Shown in pieces: positions 36,390 through 44,277 of a stretch of DNA of 64,000 nucleotides. The position numbers were made by a program, and so were the translations under genes. The notes beneath the pieces are model-generated. The model saw only the letters and a program-made list of their open reading frames with translations, was not told the origin of the DNA and did no database searches. The stretch covers positions 34,725 to 98,724 of the forward strand of contig CAXXSS010000002.1 in assembly GCA_963676865.2 (NCBI GenBank). The letters are read 5' to 3'. Each line of letters opens with the position of its first letter. Position 1 is the first letter of the stretch. Origin of the DNA: JAAYUD01 sp963676865. Lineage in GTDB: Bacteria > Bacteroidota > Bacteroidia > Bacteroidales > Bacteroidaceae.

Positions 36390-38092
36390 CGTTCGTAATT
36401 ATTAAATTCTATAAATGTCATTATTGATGTTATGGCTCCGTCTATCTTATGTAGATGATCTTTTTTTATTGGTTTTTTATTCTCTAATCGATCTTCATCC
36501 ATCATACAGTTTCCAAAACACCATGCTATGATGGGATTTGGCGAAAAAGTGACTTTTTTCGTATGCACAACTATCTCCGTCATCTCTACTCCGCCCGTAA
36601 AGTTCCCGTATGTTTGAGATATCGATTCTAAATAATCTTTTCCTCCCATAGCTGAAAGCATATTGACAAAATCAGGCGATTTATAGGGGTCATATCCCAC
36701 TTTCATTATATTCATCTGTGTTCCCCTGTGCATAACATCACGGGCTATAGCGTCATAATCTACAACCTCCCCAGGAAGAATAATCAAATACCCCTCTTTA
36801 GCCCATTTCTCATATAATTCACGATTTGGATGCCCATTTAAAGCCCCCTTTGGAAAATAGAAATCTGTGTGTATATGAAAATTACGAGTATTAGAATCAT
36901 ATAGATTATAGGATACGGCTGAAAAGTCATCCCTTACCGACAAATCCACGGCTACCATGGCCAAGAAATCGGAAGTAGATTCACCCAGCGGAACATTTTT
37001 AAATAAATCCTCAATTTCTTGACTTTTTATCCATATTTTGTTTTGATTTTGAACAAAAATATTAAGTAACTTAGTCCTAAATGTGAGCATGTCATCAGAA
37101 GTCAAAAGAGCTTTTTTATATTCATTTTCATAATAATCCTTTTGAACGGTAATACCAAGATGTGGTTGAACTTTACGCCATGTATGCGGGTCGTCTTCTT
37201 GATCTTCAATGTCTGGTTCAAATATATGGGCAAACGTCCTATCGTTTTCGATTTCATCCCGAAGAATCTTTTTATAAGAATTCAGCATTTCCACAAAAGG
37301 AGATTCGAGTTTTTCGGAAGCGGTCGTGATGGTTATTGTCAATGGGTTTAATCTTACGCCCATGGATGAGGTTAACACATTCTTTAATGTAGCACTATCG
37401 GCTTGCGAATATTCATCTACGATAACAAGGGACGCATTCAAACCATCCAACTTATCCGCATCACTTGCCAGGCATCTAATAAAAGAACTTCTGCCTTTTA
37501 TTTTACTCGTTATTTTTTCTCTATTTATCTTGAAATGACTTAATTTTTTATCGAGACATTTTAAAATATCTTTTATTTCAGTAAAACAAATTTGTGCCTG
37601 TTCATAACTATTCGCGGCAACATACGCTTGAGCGTTTGAATCTCCAAACAGGGCGTCATTTATAGCCAAAGAAGCCACGGAAGTAGTCTTTGAAAACTTC
37701 CGTGGCACAAAAAGAAGAGCATCCCGAATCAATCTTTTTTTATCATCAAGATAAAATCCTAAAATGTTTGAAAACTGAAAAACCTGAACAGGCGTCATTT
37801 TATATTTTTGACGTCCTTTTAATCCTGAAAATTTTAGATTTTCATAAAAAACAATGAAAGCCCTTACCTCATTAACTTTAAAGATATATTTACCCAATAA
37901 TTTAAAAAACCTTTTTAATGCCAACAATTCGTATAGATTGTGATCGTTAGGATTATTAATTAATTCATAGGCGTATGTATTAAGACGTGGATCAGCCTCA
38001 GCAAGATTGTATTTTTCAACATCGATCTGAGATAATTCTATCACCGTTTTGTTTTTAAGCGATATCAATTCCTTTTTATCAGTATCAATCAT
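36386..38092 (-). CDS. Terminase large subunit
   Basis: A 568-residue packaging motor and nuclease. Walker A-like PRKFSKTTSVASLA (terminase type, no classical GKT), Walker B SLVIVDEYSQ, coupling segment ITITTAS, and the RNase H-like nuclease with AVDLSVRDDFSAVSY, a middle acidic block and DGAITSIMTFIE near the end. Overlaps by eight bases with the small subunit gene, and by four with portal. The family is close to the Terminase_1 group used by HK97-like phages. Confidence 0.92.
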   Translation of the reverse strand: MIDTDKKELISLKNKTVIELSQIDVEKYNLAEADPRLNTYAYELINNPNDHNLYELLALKRFFKLLGKYIFKVNEVRAFIVFYENLKFSGLKGRQKYKMTPVQVFQFSNILGFYLDDKKRLIRDALLFVPRKFSKTTSVASLAINDALFGDSNAQAYVAANSYEQAQICFTEIKDILKCLDKKLSHFKINREKITSKIKGRSSFIRCLASDADKLDGLNASLVIVDEYSQADSATLKNVLTSSMGVRLNPLTITITTASEKLESPFVEMLNSYKKILRDEIENDRTFAHIFEPDIEDQEDDPHTWRKVQPHLGITVQKDYYENEYKKALLTSDDMLTFRTKLLNIFVQNQNKIWIKSQEIEDLFKNVPLGESTSDFLAMVAVDLSVRDDFSAVSYNLYDSNTRNFHIHTDFYFPKGALNGHPNRELYEKWAKEGYLIILPGEVVDYDAIARDVMHRGTQMNIMKVGYDPYKSPDFVNMLSAMGGKDYLESISQTYGNFTGGVEMTEIVVHTKKVTFSPNPIIAWCFGNCMMDEDRLENKKPIKKDHLHKIDGAITSIMTFIEFNNYER

Positions 38093-38495
38093 TGCCTATT
38101 ATTTTTTTAATCCTAGATGGTTTTCCGTTTTTGATGGAATTGACATTATTAACCATTTCGGTTAATTCATCTTCCTCCGAATCACCCTCTATCGTTGCCC
38201 TAGTCAATCTCAATTCACGTAAGTATTTCCTAGTAAGCTCCGCACTAGTGACCATAACGTAATATTCAGGAGTGATTATATATTTTTTGTGTTTTTCTCT
38301 CGTATATTCCGTTTTTACCACATTTTTACCAACAATAGAATCCATAGCTAATTTATAGGTATAATATGCCCCAGAAGCCAAAGAGATGGTAATATCCATG
38401 CTTTTTGAATATGTGCCCTGCTCAATCATAGCTTTTTTAATTCTGCGCTCAATCATGGTTAAATCACATATAGAATTATTCTTCTTTTTAGGCAT
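38085..38495 (-). CDS. Terminase small subunit, P27-like
   Basis: A 136-residue helical DNA-binding protein (MIERRIKKAMIEQGTYSKSMDITISL). Size and placement immediately before the large subunit fit the P27-type small terminase that recognises the packaging site. It is the first gene of the structural block, with a hairpin terminator and a 107-base AT/GC-mixed gap behind it that could hold cos or pac. Confidence 0.7.
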   Translation of the reverse strand: MPKKKNNSICDLTMIERRIKKAMIEQGTYSKSMDITISLASGAYYTYKLAMDSIVGKNVVKTEYTREKHKKYIITPEYYVMVTSAELTRKYLRELRLTRATIEGDSEEDELTEMVNNVNSIKNGKPSRIKKIIGND

Positions 38496-38498
38496 AAA

Positions 38499-38540
38499 TC
38501 AGCTTTTAAATAACCTGTGATAAGATTTATTTGGTGGCAT
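38499..38540 (-). promoter_or_regulatory. Shared 12-base element and short MPPN frame before terminase
   Basis: Minus-strand ATGCCACCAAAT starts at 38540; TTAT follows after five bases, but the TTTG part of the other two copies is absent. The ATG opens a 13-codon frame (MPPNKSYHRLFKS) ending three bases before the small terminase ATG. Confidence 0.55.
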
Positions 38541-38647
38541 TTTTTAACCCCCAAGGCCAAAATTCAATTCGTGAATGTAAATGGTAGGCGGCGTGGGTTC
38601 CAGGCATATGCGGGTGGTTTAAAAAAATGATACCCCCATTCCTTTTA
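38541..38647. other. Candidate cos/pac region
   Basis: A non-coding, locally GC-rich stretch (GGCGGCGTGGGTTCCAGGC, GCGGGTGG) between the HNH/terminator and the small terminase gene. In HK97-like phages with an HNH gene beside terminase, the cohesive-end site lies here. No nick site can be proved from sequence. Confidence 0.3.
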
Positions 38648-38692
38648 ATGTTTAAAAAAATAAAAAAAGGATGGCTAAAAAACCATCCTCTT
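38648..38692 (-). terminator. Terminator of the early/middle operon
   Basis: On the minus strand AGGATGG - TTTTTTAG - CCATCCT (38688 to 38667) is followed by a long T-run (TTTTTTTATTTTTTT). It separates the early genes ending with the HNH gene from the structural block. Confidence 0.8.
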
Positions 38693-38773
38693 ACGTGTTT
38701 TAGAACACTACTATAAACTAAACTCAAAAAAATATCGGGTAATATAACATCATCATGTTATATATAGAACAAT

Positions 38774-39103
38774 TTATAAGTATTTATCCTTAAACCTATC
38801 AACCTTTCTTCTATTGTTTTGAATAACATTTTCTTTTGTATGAGAAAACATATCACGATGAATGTTTGAATGACATGAATGACATAGAGACATTAGATTA
38901 TATTCGTTATACATAAGATGCTCCATCGTTGAAGTATCTTTTGATGATTCAACAGGAACGACGTGATGAACTTCGTTAGCACATGTCGTTATACCTTTCT
39001 TTAAACATTCCTCGCATAATGGTTGATCAATCAACTTACGTATCCTTAATCGTTTCCACTTAGATGAGTGGATCATCCTTATATATCTTTTATCTCTACT
39101 CAT
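38774..39103 (-). CDS. HNH endonuclease
   Basis: A 109-residue HNH nuclease. Zinc-binding CEECLKKG and CHSCHSNIH surround the active centre NEVHHVVP, with Asn in YNLMSLCH. It lies beside terminase as in HK97-like phages where the HNH protein helps packaging-linked DNA cutting at cos. Last gene of the early operon: a strong terminator follows. Overlaps the upstream gene by one base. Confidence 0.88.
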   Translation of the reverse strand: MSRDKRYIRMIHSSKWKRLRIRKLIDQPLCEECLKKGITTCANEVHHVVPVESSKDTSTMEHLMYNEYNLMSLCHSCHSNIHRDMFSHTKENVIQNNRRKVDRFKDKYL

Positions 39104-39381
39104 TATTTTAATAAATAATTTATTAATGCTTCTTTTGAATCAAACAAATTACATCCGTTAAATGGATATATATTATCATCATTATCTTTACGGACATAAT
39201 ACTGTACCGCGAATCTTCTTGAGTTTTCCGGATTTCCAAGAATGTGAGCATCCTTATTTTTATCATTGAGATATTCTCCCTCTATATGATCCACCTTGCT
39301 GCCGCAAACAGTAAGTTTACATATCCTGTTATCAATCATTCCATAACATATACTATTTATATCTCTTATATGAATATCCAT
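39103..39381 (-). CDS. Phage hypothetical protein (92 residues)
   Basis: Not recognised. Mixed alpha/beta, three Cys. It lies in the packed early block, overlapping the HNH gene start by one base. Typical of small phage genes in this position. Confidence 0.5.
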   Translation of the reverse strand: MDIHIRDINSICYGMIDNRICKLTVCGSKVDHIEGEYLNDKNKDAHILGNPENSRRFAVQYYVRKDNDDNIYPFNGCNLFDSKEALINYLLK

Positions 39382-39393
39382 AATTGTTTTTAT

Positions 39394-39585
39394 TTAATTT
39401 GTTTTATCTTTTCCGAATAACTCCATTTGATCCACGAAGTCAAGTATTTTGCTTATATCATCAAAATAAGTATTTATCTCAATAGATTGCTTTCCTTCTT
39501 CTTTCATTGCCTTGATAACACACTGGTGCATTATCTTTAGATTTTCAATCGGAAATGTAATTCCTATTAGTTTTTCTTTTGTCAT
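39394..39585 (-). CDS. Phage hypothetical protein (63 residues)
   Basis: Not recognised. A short soluble protein (MTKEKLIGITFPIENLKIM) with a helical C-terminus. Good start context (AGGAGATAATAAC before the ATG on the minus strand). Confidence 0.5.
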   Translation of the reverse strand: MTKEKLIGITFPIENLKIMHQCVIKAMKEEGKQSIEINTYFDDISKILDFVDQMELFGKDKTN

Positions 39586-39600
39586 TGTTATTATCTCCTA

Positions 39601-39987
39601 TTATTTAATTTCTATTTTACCCTTATTCACAAAATGCCCTTTTCCGAATTTATAATCTCGACAAAAATGTAATACCGAGACTTGATGATTGCATTCGTAA
39701 TATAAAGAACACTTTTTACAAATAGGCGTTTCTATTCCAATACCTTCCTTGTGGCAACTATTATTTGACGTCACATATTGATGTAGTTCACCTTTGACGA
39801 CTATTCCGTTTACATTTTCCTTTATATGTGGTTTAGGATTTATCACCTTATCCATTTTGACATATTCAAAGTCATTAGGATTGATCTTATCAGCGCACCA
39901 CGTAACTTCATCCAACTCTTCGAAGTCGGCATCTTTTGGTGTTTCTTCTCCTATCTGGAGATAAATTTTATTTGGTATATTTTTCAT
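39601..39987 (-). CDS. Phage hypothetical protein with Cys-rich cluster
   Basis: A 128-residue protein with the start placed at the ATG at 39987 (MKNIPNKIYLQIG), which leaves a five-base gap to the stop of the upstream gene; longer frames would overlap it. It has a CKKCSLYYECNH cluster and a later Cys, a likely zinc site, in its second half. Function unknown. Confidence 0.55.
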   Translation of the reverse strand: MKNIPNKIYLQIGEETPKDADFEELDEVTWCADKINPNDFEYVKMDKVINPKPHIKENVNGIVVKGELHQYVTSNNSCHKEGIGIETPICKKCSLYYECNHQVSVLHFCRDYKFGKGHFVNKGKIEIK

Positions 39988-39992
39988 TGTCA

Positions 39993-40205
39993 TTACCATT
40001 CTATTATTAAACCAATATCTCCCCTCATCCACTCACCTTTATACACTTTAAAGCCGTTTTCTATCAGTTCCGTGATAACATGATCCGGTACATAGATATT
40101 ATGAGGAATAAAATATTTATATTGTCCTACCTCATTTATTGAATTAATAGCAGTATATATATCTGCTATTGCAACTCCTTTTTTCCTAAGTTCACTAGCT
40201 TTCAT
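39993..40205 (-). CDS. Phage hypothetical protein (70 residues)
   Basis: Not recognised. A small protein (MKASELRKKGVAIADIYTAI) with an N-terminal helix and a beta-like C-terminal half. Part of the early operon. Confidence 0.45.
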   Translation of the reverse strand: MKASELRKKGVAIADIYTAINSINEVGQYKYFIPHNIYVPDHVITELIENGFKVYKGEWMRGDIGLIIEW

Positions 40206-40227
40206 AATTTTTTGTTTAAGTTATTAT

Positions 40228-40680
40228 TTAAATTTTAATTTCAAATTCTATTCCTGCATCGAACATTTCGTGTTGTAGTTCGTGGAGATACCTAATCGCT
40301 TTTGATATGGGATAATCGGATATGACAGTACCATTGTACGAAAAATGATAATATTCATTATATTTTTTAATACCAAGATTATAATACTTCTCACACATTC
40401 TATATCCATCAAATCCAGCAAAATTAAATCCTACCTTTTCAAGCAGTTCATCAGTTATCGGAATAGGTTCTAAGTAATCAACCCATGCACCACCTACGTA
40501 AGGTAATTCTTTCTTTATAGGTTCAAGTGAGACACAGCCAATGTGCTTTGTACCTCCTTTAGACATGTAACTAACCCTACTATCTATCTTAGTTATCTCA
40601 TAATAATTGCCATCACTATTAGATGTAATATTATCTTTTGTGGTGACTATATCACCAATCTTTAATGATTTAATGTCCAT
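40228..40680 (-). CDS. Phage hypothetical protein (150 residues)
   Basis: Not recognised by name. The opening IKSLKIGDIVTTKDNI and a beta-rich middle, then LLEKVGFNFAGFDGYRMCEKYY and the helical LHELQHEMFDAGIEFEI end, is a pattern I have seen in Bacteroides phage proteins of unknown role. Overlaps the upstream gene by 11 bases. Confidence 0.6.
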   Translation of the reverse strand: MDIKSLKIGDIVTTKDNITSNSDGNYYEITKIDSRVSYMSKGGTKHIGCVSLEPIKKELPYVGGAWVDYLEPIPITDELLEKVGFNFAGFDGYRMCEKYYNLGIKKYNEYYHFSYNGTVISDYPISKAIRYLHELQHEMFDAGIEFEIKI

Positions 40681-40924
40681 GATTTTCTATGTTTTCAATC
40701 CACATTTGTAAAGCGTATATAGGATCTTGATAACTTCCAGTAGAACTTCTATCGTTGTCTGCTTTTTCTACTACCGACTTCATCCTTTCTATCATCTGTT
40801 CACGCTCTTCTTTAATCGCCATGTCTATAGCTGATAGTGCGTCTAAATCTGATACTACTTGCTCCTCTTCTGCAAACCAAGAAGCATCATGTTTCTTTTC
40901 TAATATAAAATTTTCTGCTTTCAT
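40670..40924 (-). CDS. Phage hypothetical protein (84 residues)
   Basis: Not recognised. A helical, charged protein (AIKEEREQMIERMKSVVEKA) with a C-terminal YQDPIYALQMWIENI segment. It overlaps the next gene and follows the ASCH-like gene by five bases. Confidence 0.45.
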   Translation of the reverse strand: MKAENFILEKKHDASWFAEEEQVVSDLDALSAIDMAIKEEREQMIERMKSVVEKADNDRSSTGSYQDPIYALQMWIENIENHGH

Positions 40925-40929
40925 AATCG

Positions 40930-41598
40930 TTATTTTATTAGTTTAAATTCATAATCTATTACGTATGGGTTTTGCTCCCATGTACTTTTACCAAATAGTT
41001 TATCGGACAAATCTGCAAATGCAGAACGTGGAGTACCGAATGGATATTGTCCGCAATAACCAATTTTAGATGTATACCCATATTGAACATTTTTCATGTG
41101 TTCTTCAATTCCCTCTTTTATGCAATCTTCATCGGATATATCTTGCAACCGTTCCAGTTTAATACCTGTTATCTTGATTTGGTGGGGCATCAAATCAGAT
41201 TTGACGAGTAATTTGCTATTCCATCCTTTAATTTGACTATAATACCTACAAAAATCAGGTCTCCATTCGGGATTATACTCTTCATCGTTACTTGGTATAT
41301 CCCCTTCATATTTCCAATTTCCCAAATACCCTGCATCTTTATAAGACTGTGCTACTGCTATAATTTCGCCGACCGCATATTTAGGTTTGATATAAGACCC
41401 GGGTATCTCTCGTTCATCTTCATCAACTAAATAGGTGCCGGCAATGTTCCCATATCCATCTTTACCGACTATATATCCGCTTACCCAAATACCATCCCAT
41501 GTGTTAGGGCATTTATATATTTCCCTAAACATTGTTTTTTGACCACTTAATACGGATTCTGTTTGGCCGTATTTATCGTTAAAACATTTCTTTTTCAT
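40930..41598 (-). CDS. ASCH-like phage protein (222 residues)
   Basis: A protein whose C-terminal third (ERLQDISDEDCIKEGI, then FADLSDKLFGKSTWEQNPYV, then YEFKLI) is the pattern of phage ASCH-type proteins. The N-terminal part (FNDKYGQTESVLSGQKTMFRE) resembles the RNA-binding strand-loop of the fold. ASCH domains are thought to bind modified or single-stranded RNA. Its stop overlaps nothing, but its ATG overlaps the stop of a second ASCH gene by one base. Confidence 0.65.
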   Translation of the reverse strand: MKKKCFNDKYGQTESVLSGQKTMFREIYKCPNTWDGIWVSGYIVGKDGYGNIAGTYLVDEDEREIPGSYIKPKYAVGEIIAVAQSYKDAGYLGNWKYEGDIPSNDEEYNPEWRPDFCRYYSQIKGWNSKLLVKSDLMPHQIKITGIKLERLQDISDEDCIKEGIEEHMKNVQYGYTSKIGYCGQYPFGTPRSAFADLSDKLFGKSTWEQNPYVIDYEFKLIK

Positions 41599-41972
41599 TA
41601 TTCTATCCTTTCTCCAATTTTTAAGATAAATACTTTGTTTTCAGGCGCACCCCATTCGGGTTTGCCTATTCCAATAGAAACTTGTTCTTTAAACTTGAAT
41701 AACATTGATTGATTAGTATATCCACGTCTGAAACGAATATTATCGTAATTATTAACGTTTTTAATATTAACGTCAAAACAATTTTTACCCTCGTATTTAC
41801 CAATAAAACCACTTTTGCAGCAGTTATTATGATCACAGCCTAAGACATATTGATGACAATTCATAAATCTGCGCTGCCAATATGGTTTAATATCACGGTA
41901 CTCTTCTTTCTTTTTCCCGCTCGCAATCATGTCGTACCATTTTCCTTTAAGAACTAAGTCAAGTGTTTTCAT
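41598..41972 (-). CDS. ASCH domain protein (124 residues)
   Basis: A compact ASCH protein: LDLVLKGKWYDMIASGKKKEEYRDIKPYW (the K-x-E-x-R pattern after a helix) and YTNQSMLFKFKEQVSIGIGKPEWG. The fold is PUA-like and usually acts on RNA or modified nucleotides. It directly precedes the 222-residue ASCH-like gene, giving a tandem pair. Its ATG lies inside the end of the 56-residue gene upstream. Confidence 0.75.
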   Translation of the reverse strand: MKTLDLVLKGKWYDMIASGKKKEEYRDIKPYWQRRFMNCHQYVLGCDHNNCCKSGFIGKYEGKNCFDVNIKNVNNYDNIRFRRGYTNQSMLFKFKEQVSIGIGKPEWGAPENKVFILKIGERIE

Positions 41973-42129
41973 TTTGTTTCTCCTTATCTTTGTTATTTGT
42001 TCCCTCGTAATTGAGGTGTATCTCTTTTGTTTTTATTCCGAAATATTCTGCTATTTCGGTTCTTAACTTCTCAATATTATCAACCTCTATATGGAGATTG
42101 ATGTTAGCTCTCGTGACTAGGTATTTCAT
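41959..42129 (-). CDS. Small phage protein, 56 residues
   Basis: A frame starting MKYLVTRANINLHIEVDNIE and ending in a Lys/Asn-rich tail. The ATG sits in an ATGA overlap (42126-42129) with the stop of the upstream gene and its 3' end overlaps the ASCH gene start by 14 bases, so translation should be coupled at both ends. Too short to classify; the beta-alpha start suggests a small ferredoxin-like fold. Confidence 0.6.
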   Translation of the reverse strand: MKYLVTRANINLHIEVDNIEKLRTEIAEYFGIKTKEIHLNYEGTNNKDKEKQNENT

Positions 42130-42485
42130 CTTTCTTCCGCTTTATATGTTACTTTTACTTCGTCACAAACAATTAGCTTGTGAGCGTTCTTCTTAAACTC
42201 TTCGATGTTTTCAACCTCAATAGGTTCATCTGACGAAAGAAGTATCTTTCCGTCTTTGACGCACTCGTAATGAGTTATTGTCAGCTTAAAATTGTCGGTA
42301 ATTTGCCATCCATATACTGTGGCTGATCTACACAAATGATCTATGTCAACTATTCTATAGCTATATTTGTGATGAAATATCATACATATAGTTCCCTTTG
42401 GTATATGTCTATTGCCTTCTTGAATGTCTTCCAAAGTCATCACCTTTCTCCCTATTATCGGGTTTTCTTTAGTGTCTTTTCTCAT
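42126..42485 (-). CDS. Phage hypothetical protein (119 residues)
   Basis: With the ATG at 42485 the protein begins MRKDTKENPIIGRKVMTLED. The frame extends upstream but that part is the reading of the methyltransferase C-terminus in another frame. Mixed beta protein (HHKYSYRIVDIDHLCRSATVY). Function unknown. Its start overlaps the end of the restored methyltransferase frame by 17 bases. Confidence 0.6.
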   Translation of the reverse strand: MRKDTKENPIIGRKVMTLEDIQEGNRHIPKGTICMIFHHKYSYRIVDIDHLCRSATVYGWQITDNFKLTITHYECVKDGKILLSSDEPIEVENIEEFKKNAHKLIVCDEVKVTYKAEER

Positions 42486-42594
42486 ATTCAATTTGGTTAA
42501 TGATTTTAAATATTTCGTATGCAACTTTCGGTACCCACGCATTACCATACGCTTTTATGGATTCGTTTCTCCACGCAGGAAAGGTAATACCGTC
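42469..42594 (-). pseudogene. Detached C-terminal motif X of the cytosine methyltransferase
   Basis: The minus-strand frame starting after the missing G encodes GITFPAWRNESIKAYGN and on to KIINQIEYEKRH, stop TAA at 42469-42471. Motif X (GNAWVPKVAYEI) closes the fold around the cofactor in this family. The stop overlaps the start of the next gene, the arrangement expected if the frame were once whole. Confidence 0.75.
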
Positions 42595-43310
42595 AATCTG
42601 TCGGATAGCCCATCATCTCCGCTACAAATAGGGGATTGAGTTGGGAACTCTTTCCAACTTGGCTGAAATAGTCCGGAAGGCTGTTTGTTTTGTTTCTTCC
42701 AGCGTTTCTCAATATATTTGCTTTTCTCGCACCCTTGTAGTCCCTTACGGTTGGTGTTGGCAATAAACCACACCCGGTCTCGCCTATGTGGCGCTCCGAC
42801 GGAACAAGCCGGAATAAGTATCGGTTGGACGGGATATCCCTCGTTTTCAAGACTTTTGCATATTGTTTCAATGACATATTCCTGTTCCTCTTGTGTATAG
42901 TAATCTTCTTCGAATAAAGAGGTTTCGCCTCCCATTTCAATCTCCGTGCCGGGCTGTACCATACTGACGATCCCGCCAACATTTTCACCAACAACCCAAG
43001 TCGGCTGTATCTCCCGAATTGCCCGTAACATTTCAGGCCAGAGATAGCGGTCATCTTCTTTTCCCTTTCTTTTTCCTGCGACACTGAATGGCTGACACGG
43101 AAATCCTCCCGTGAGGACGTCAATTTGTCCACGCCATTCTCTAAAATCTGTTTTTGTAATGTCTCCATATTCTTTGCTATTAGGGAAATGGTATCTGATA
43201 ACCTTGTTTCCGAATTCGTTTATATCACAGTGAAATTTATTCTCCCATCCGCACCAACTAGCAGCTAGCTCGGCGCCCCCTATTCCACTGAAAAGACTGG
43301 CATGTGTCAT
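42555..43310 (-). CDS. DNA cytosine-5 methyltransferase (Dcm-like), frameshifted near the 3' end
   Basis: A 251-residue frame with motif I ASLFSGIGGAELA (4-16), motif IV PCQ with catalytic Cys72, motif VI ENV (109-111) and motif VIII HRRDRVWF (175-182). It stops soon after LSDRL. In the next frame the same strand continues ITFPAWRNESIKAYGNAWVP and then VAYEIFKII, the canonical motif X, up to a stop at 42469-42471. One G missing at about 42594 (TTGAC where TTGGAC would restore the frame) explains the break. Either the enzyme is inactive or the base is a sequence error. The intact protein would be about 280 residues and would protect phage DNA. Confidence 0.85.
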   Translation of the reverse strand: MTHASLFSGIGGAELAASWCGWENKFHCDINEFGNKVIRYHFPNSKEYGDITKTDFREWRGQIDVLTGGFPCQPFSVAGKRKGKEDDRYLWPEMLRAIREIQPTWVVGENVGGIVSMVQPGTEIEMGGETSLFEEDYYTQEEQEYVIETICKSLENEGYPVQPILIPACSVGAPHRRDRVWFIANTNRKGLQGCEKSKYIEKRWKKQNKQPSGLFQPSWKEFPTQSPICSGDDGLSDRLTVLPFLRGETNP

Positions 43311-43705
43311 TGCATTATGATTTTTTTGTTATAAATTTCTGCTGCCCAATACTCAAGTATGCAACCTTTTGACTTATCCCAACCTTTGCAGAAGTAGACG
43401 GCGTCACACTTTAAAAGTTCTTGAATGTCCTTTCCCATGCAGTTAGCGTAGTAATCTTCATCGTCAAGAGATTTATCAACCATCTCGCACAATTCAAAGG
43501 GATTAACGACTAAATATCCTTTAGATTTAAGGACTATTGAAATTTCATTCGCAATCATGCGTTGACGGTGAATATCTAAATTCGAAATCGGAATGCTGAT
43601 ATATATTCTTTTAGCGGGGCATTCATCTTTAAAAGCCTCATCTAAAAAGCAAACGTTTAAATCAGCGTTCCAATATTTACAGTTTTCAACTTTTTTACAG
43701 CTCAT
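43307..43705 (-). CDS. DUF4406-like nucleoside deoxyribosyltransferase fold protein
   Basis: A 132-residue protein with two parts. Residues 1-30 are a Cys cluster (CKYWNADLNVC and DECP). Residues 32-132 match DUF4406: RIYISIPISNLDIHRQRM, LKSKGYLVVNPFEL, and CDAVYFCKGWDKSKGCILEYW, the strand-helix pattern of the nucleoside 2-deoxyribosyltransferase fold. It may process phage nucleotides. The Cys part is shared with the protein at 44270-44569. It overlaps the methyltransferase gene start by four bases. Confidence 0.75.
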   Translation of the reverse strand: MSCKKVENCKYWNADLNVCFLDEAFKDECPAKRIYISIPISNLDIHRQRMIANEISIVLKSKGYLVVNPFELCEMVDKSLDDEDYYANCMGKDIQELLKCDAVYFCKGWDKSKGCILEYWAAEIYNKKIIMQ

Positions 43706-43907
43706 TGGTTTTTATGGAATAATTATTCAACGTGTTTATTTTTATCACAAATCCATTATCGATAAGCTCCCATACTTCTTTTTCGACTTCATTAATCGGT
43801 TTCTCTGTATAGGCAGACAGCTCGATAATTCCAATATGGACAGGATCTTTATGATTAGATTTCTTTTCTTTTTCAAGAAGTCTAATTGAATCTAATAGAC
43901 TATTCAT
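43695..43907 (-). CDS. Small winged-helix-like phage protein (70 residues)
   Basis: Starts MNSLLDSIRLLEKEK and has HIGIIELSAYTEKPINEVEKEVWELIDNGFVI, the spacing of a winged helix. Overlaps the DUF4406 gene by 11 bases and the gene upstream by 8. Function unknown. Confidence 0.5.
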   Translation of the reverse strand: MNSLLDSIRLLEKEKKSNHKDPVHIGIIELSAYTEKPINEVEKEVWELIDNGFVIKINTLNNYSIKTNEL

Positions 43908-44277
43908 ACCTTGATGCTTTTATTTCCGCTTTCGTTCTGCGGTATTTCATGCCCTGTCCGTATTTCGGAAGTTGAGCGTCGGATAATTCTTTAAATTCTT
44001 CATCTATTTCATTCGTATGAATGGATGGGCGAGAAAGCTTTTTACCCAGTTTATTCAGAGTGTCAACATTGAGCATTTTTCGAATTTCTTTAGGCAGTGG
44101 CTCTAATTGTTGATCATTTTCCGGATCGGCTGCACGCAGAAAGCAATGCATTAAATATTGCATGACTTCGTATGGACTTTTAAAACCGAAATCGCGGCAT
44201 ATCTTTCTCAGTCTCATGTAATCGAATAACGTTACCCTTGAGACTATCTTTTTGTATTGAATGTTCTTTCTATTCAT
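43900..44277 (-). CDS. Phage hypothetical protein (125 residues)
   Basis: Not recognised by name. Basic N-terminus and helix RVTLFDYMRLRKICRDFGF, then YEVMQYLMHCFLRAADP, a pattern of a ribbon- or helix-type DNA-binding protein. The C-terminus is charged (KYRRTKAEIKASRYE). It lies between the small Cys protein and the winged-helix protein in the replication block. Confidence 0.55.
   Translation of the reverse strand: MNRKNIQYKKIVSRVTLFDYMRLRKICRDFGFKSPYEVMQYLMHCFLRAADPENDQQLEPLPKEIRKMLNVDTLNKLGKKLSRPSIHTNEIDEEFKELSDAQLPKYGQGMKYRRTKAEIKASRYE

Noticed and set aside
38527..38727. 66-residue minus-strand frame before terminase
   Set aside because: It runs through the terminator hairpin and the candidate packaging region, and its sequence has no phage-protein character.
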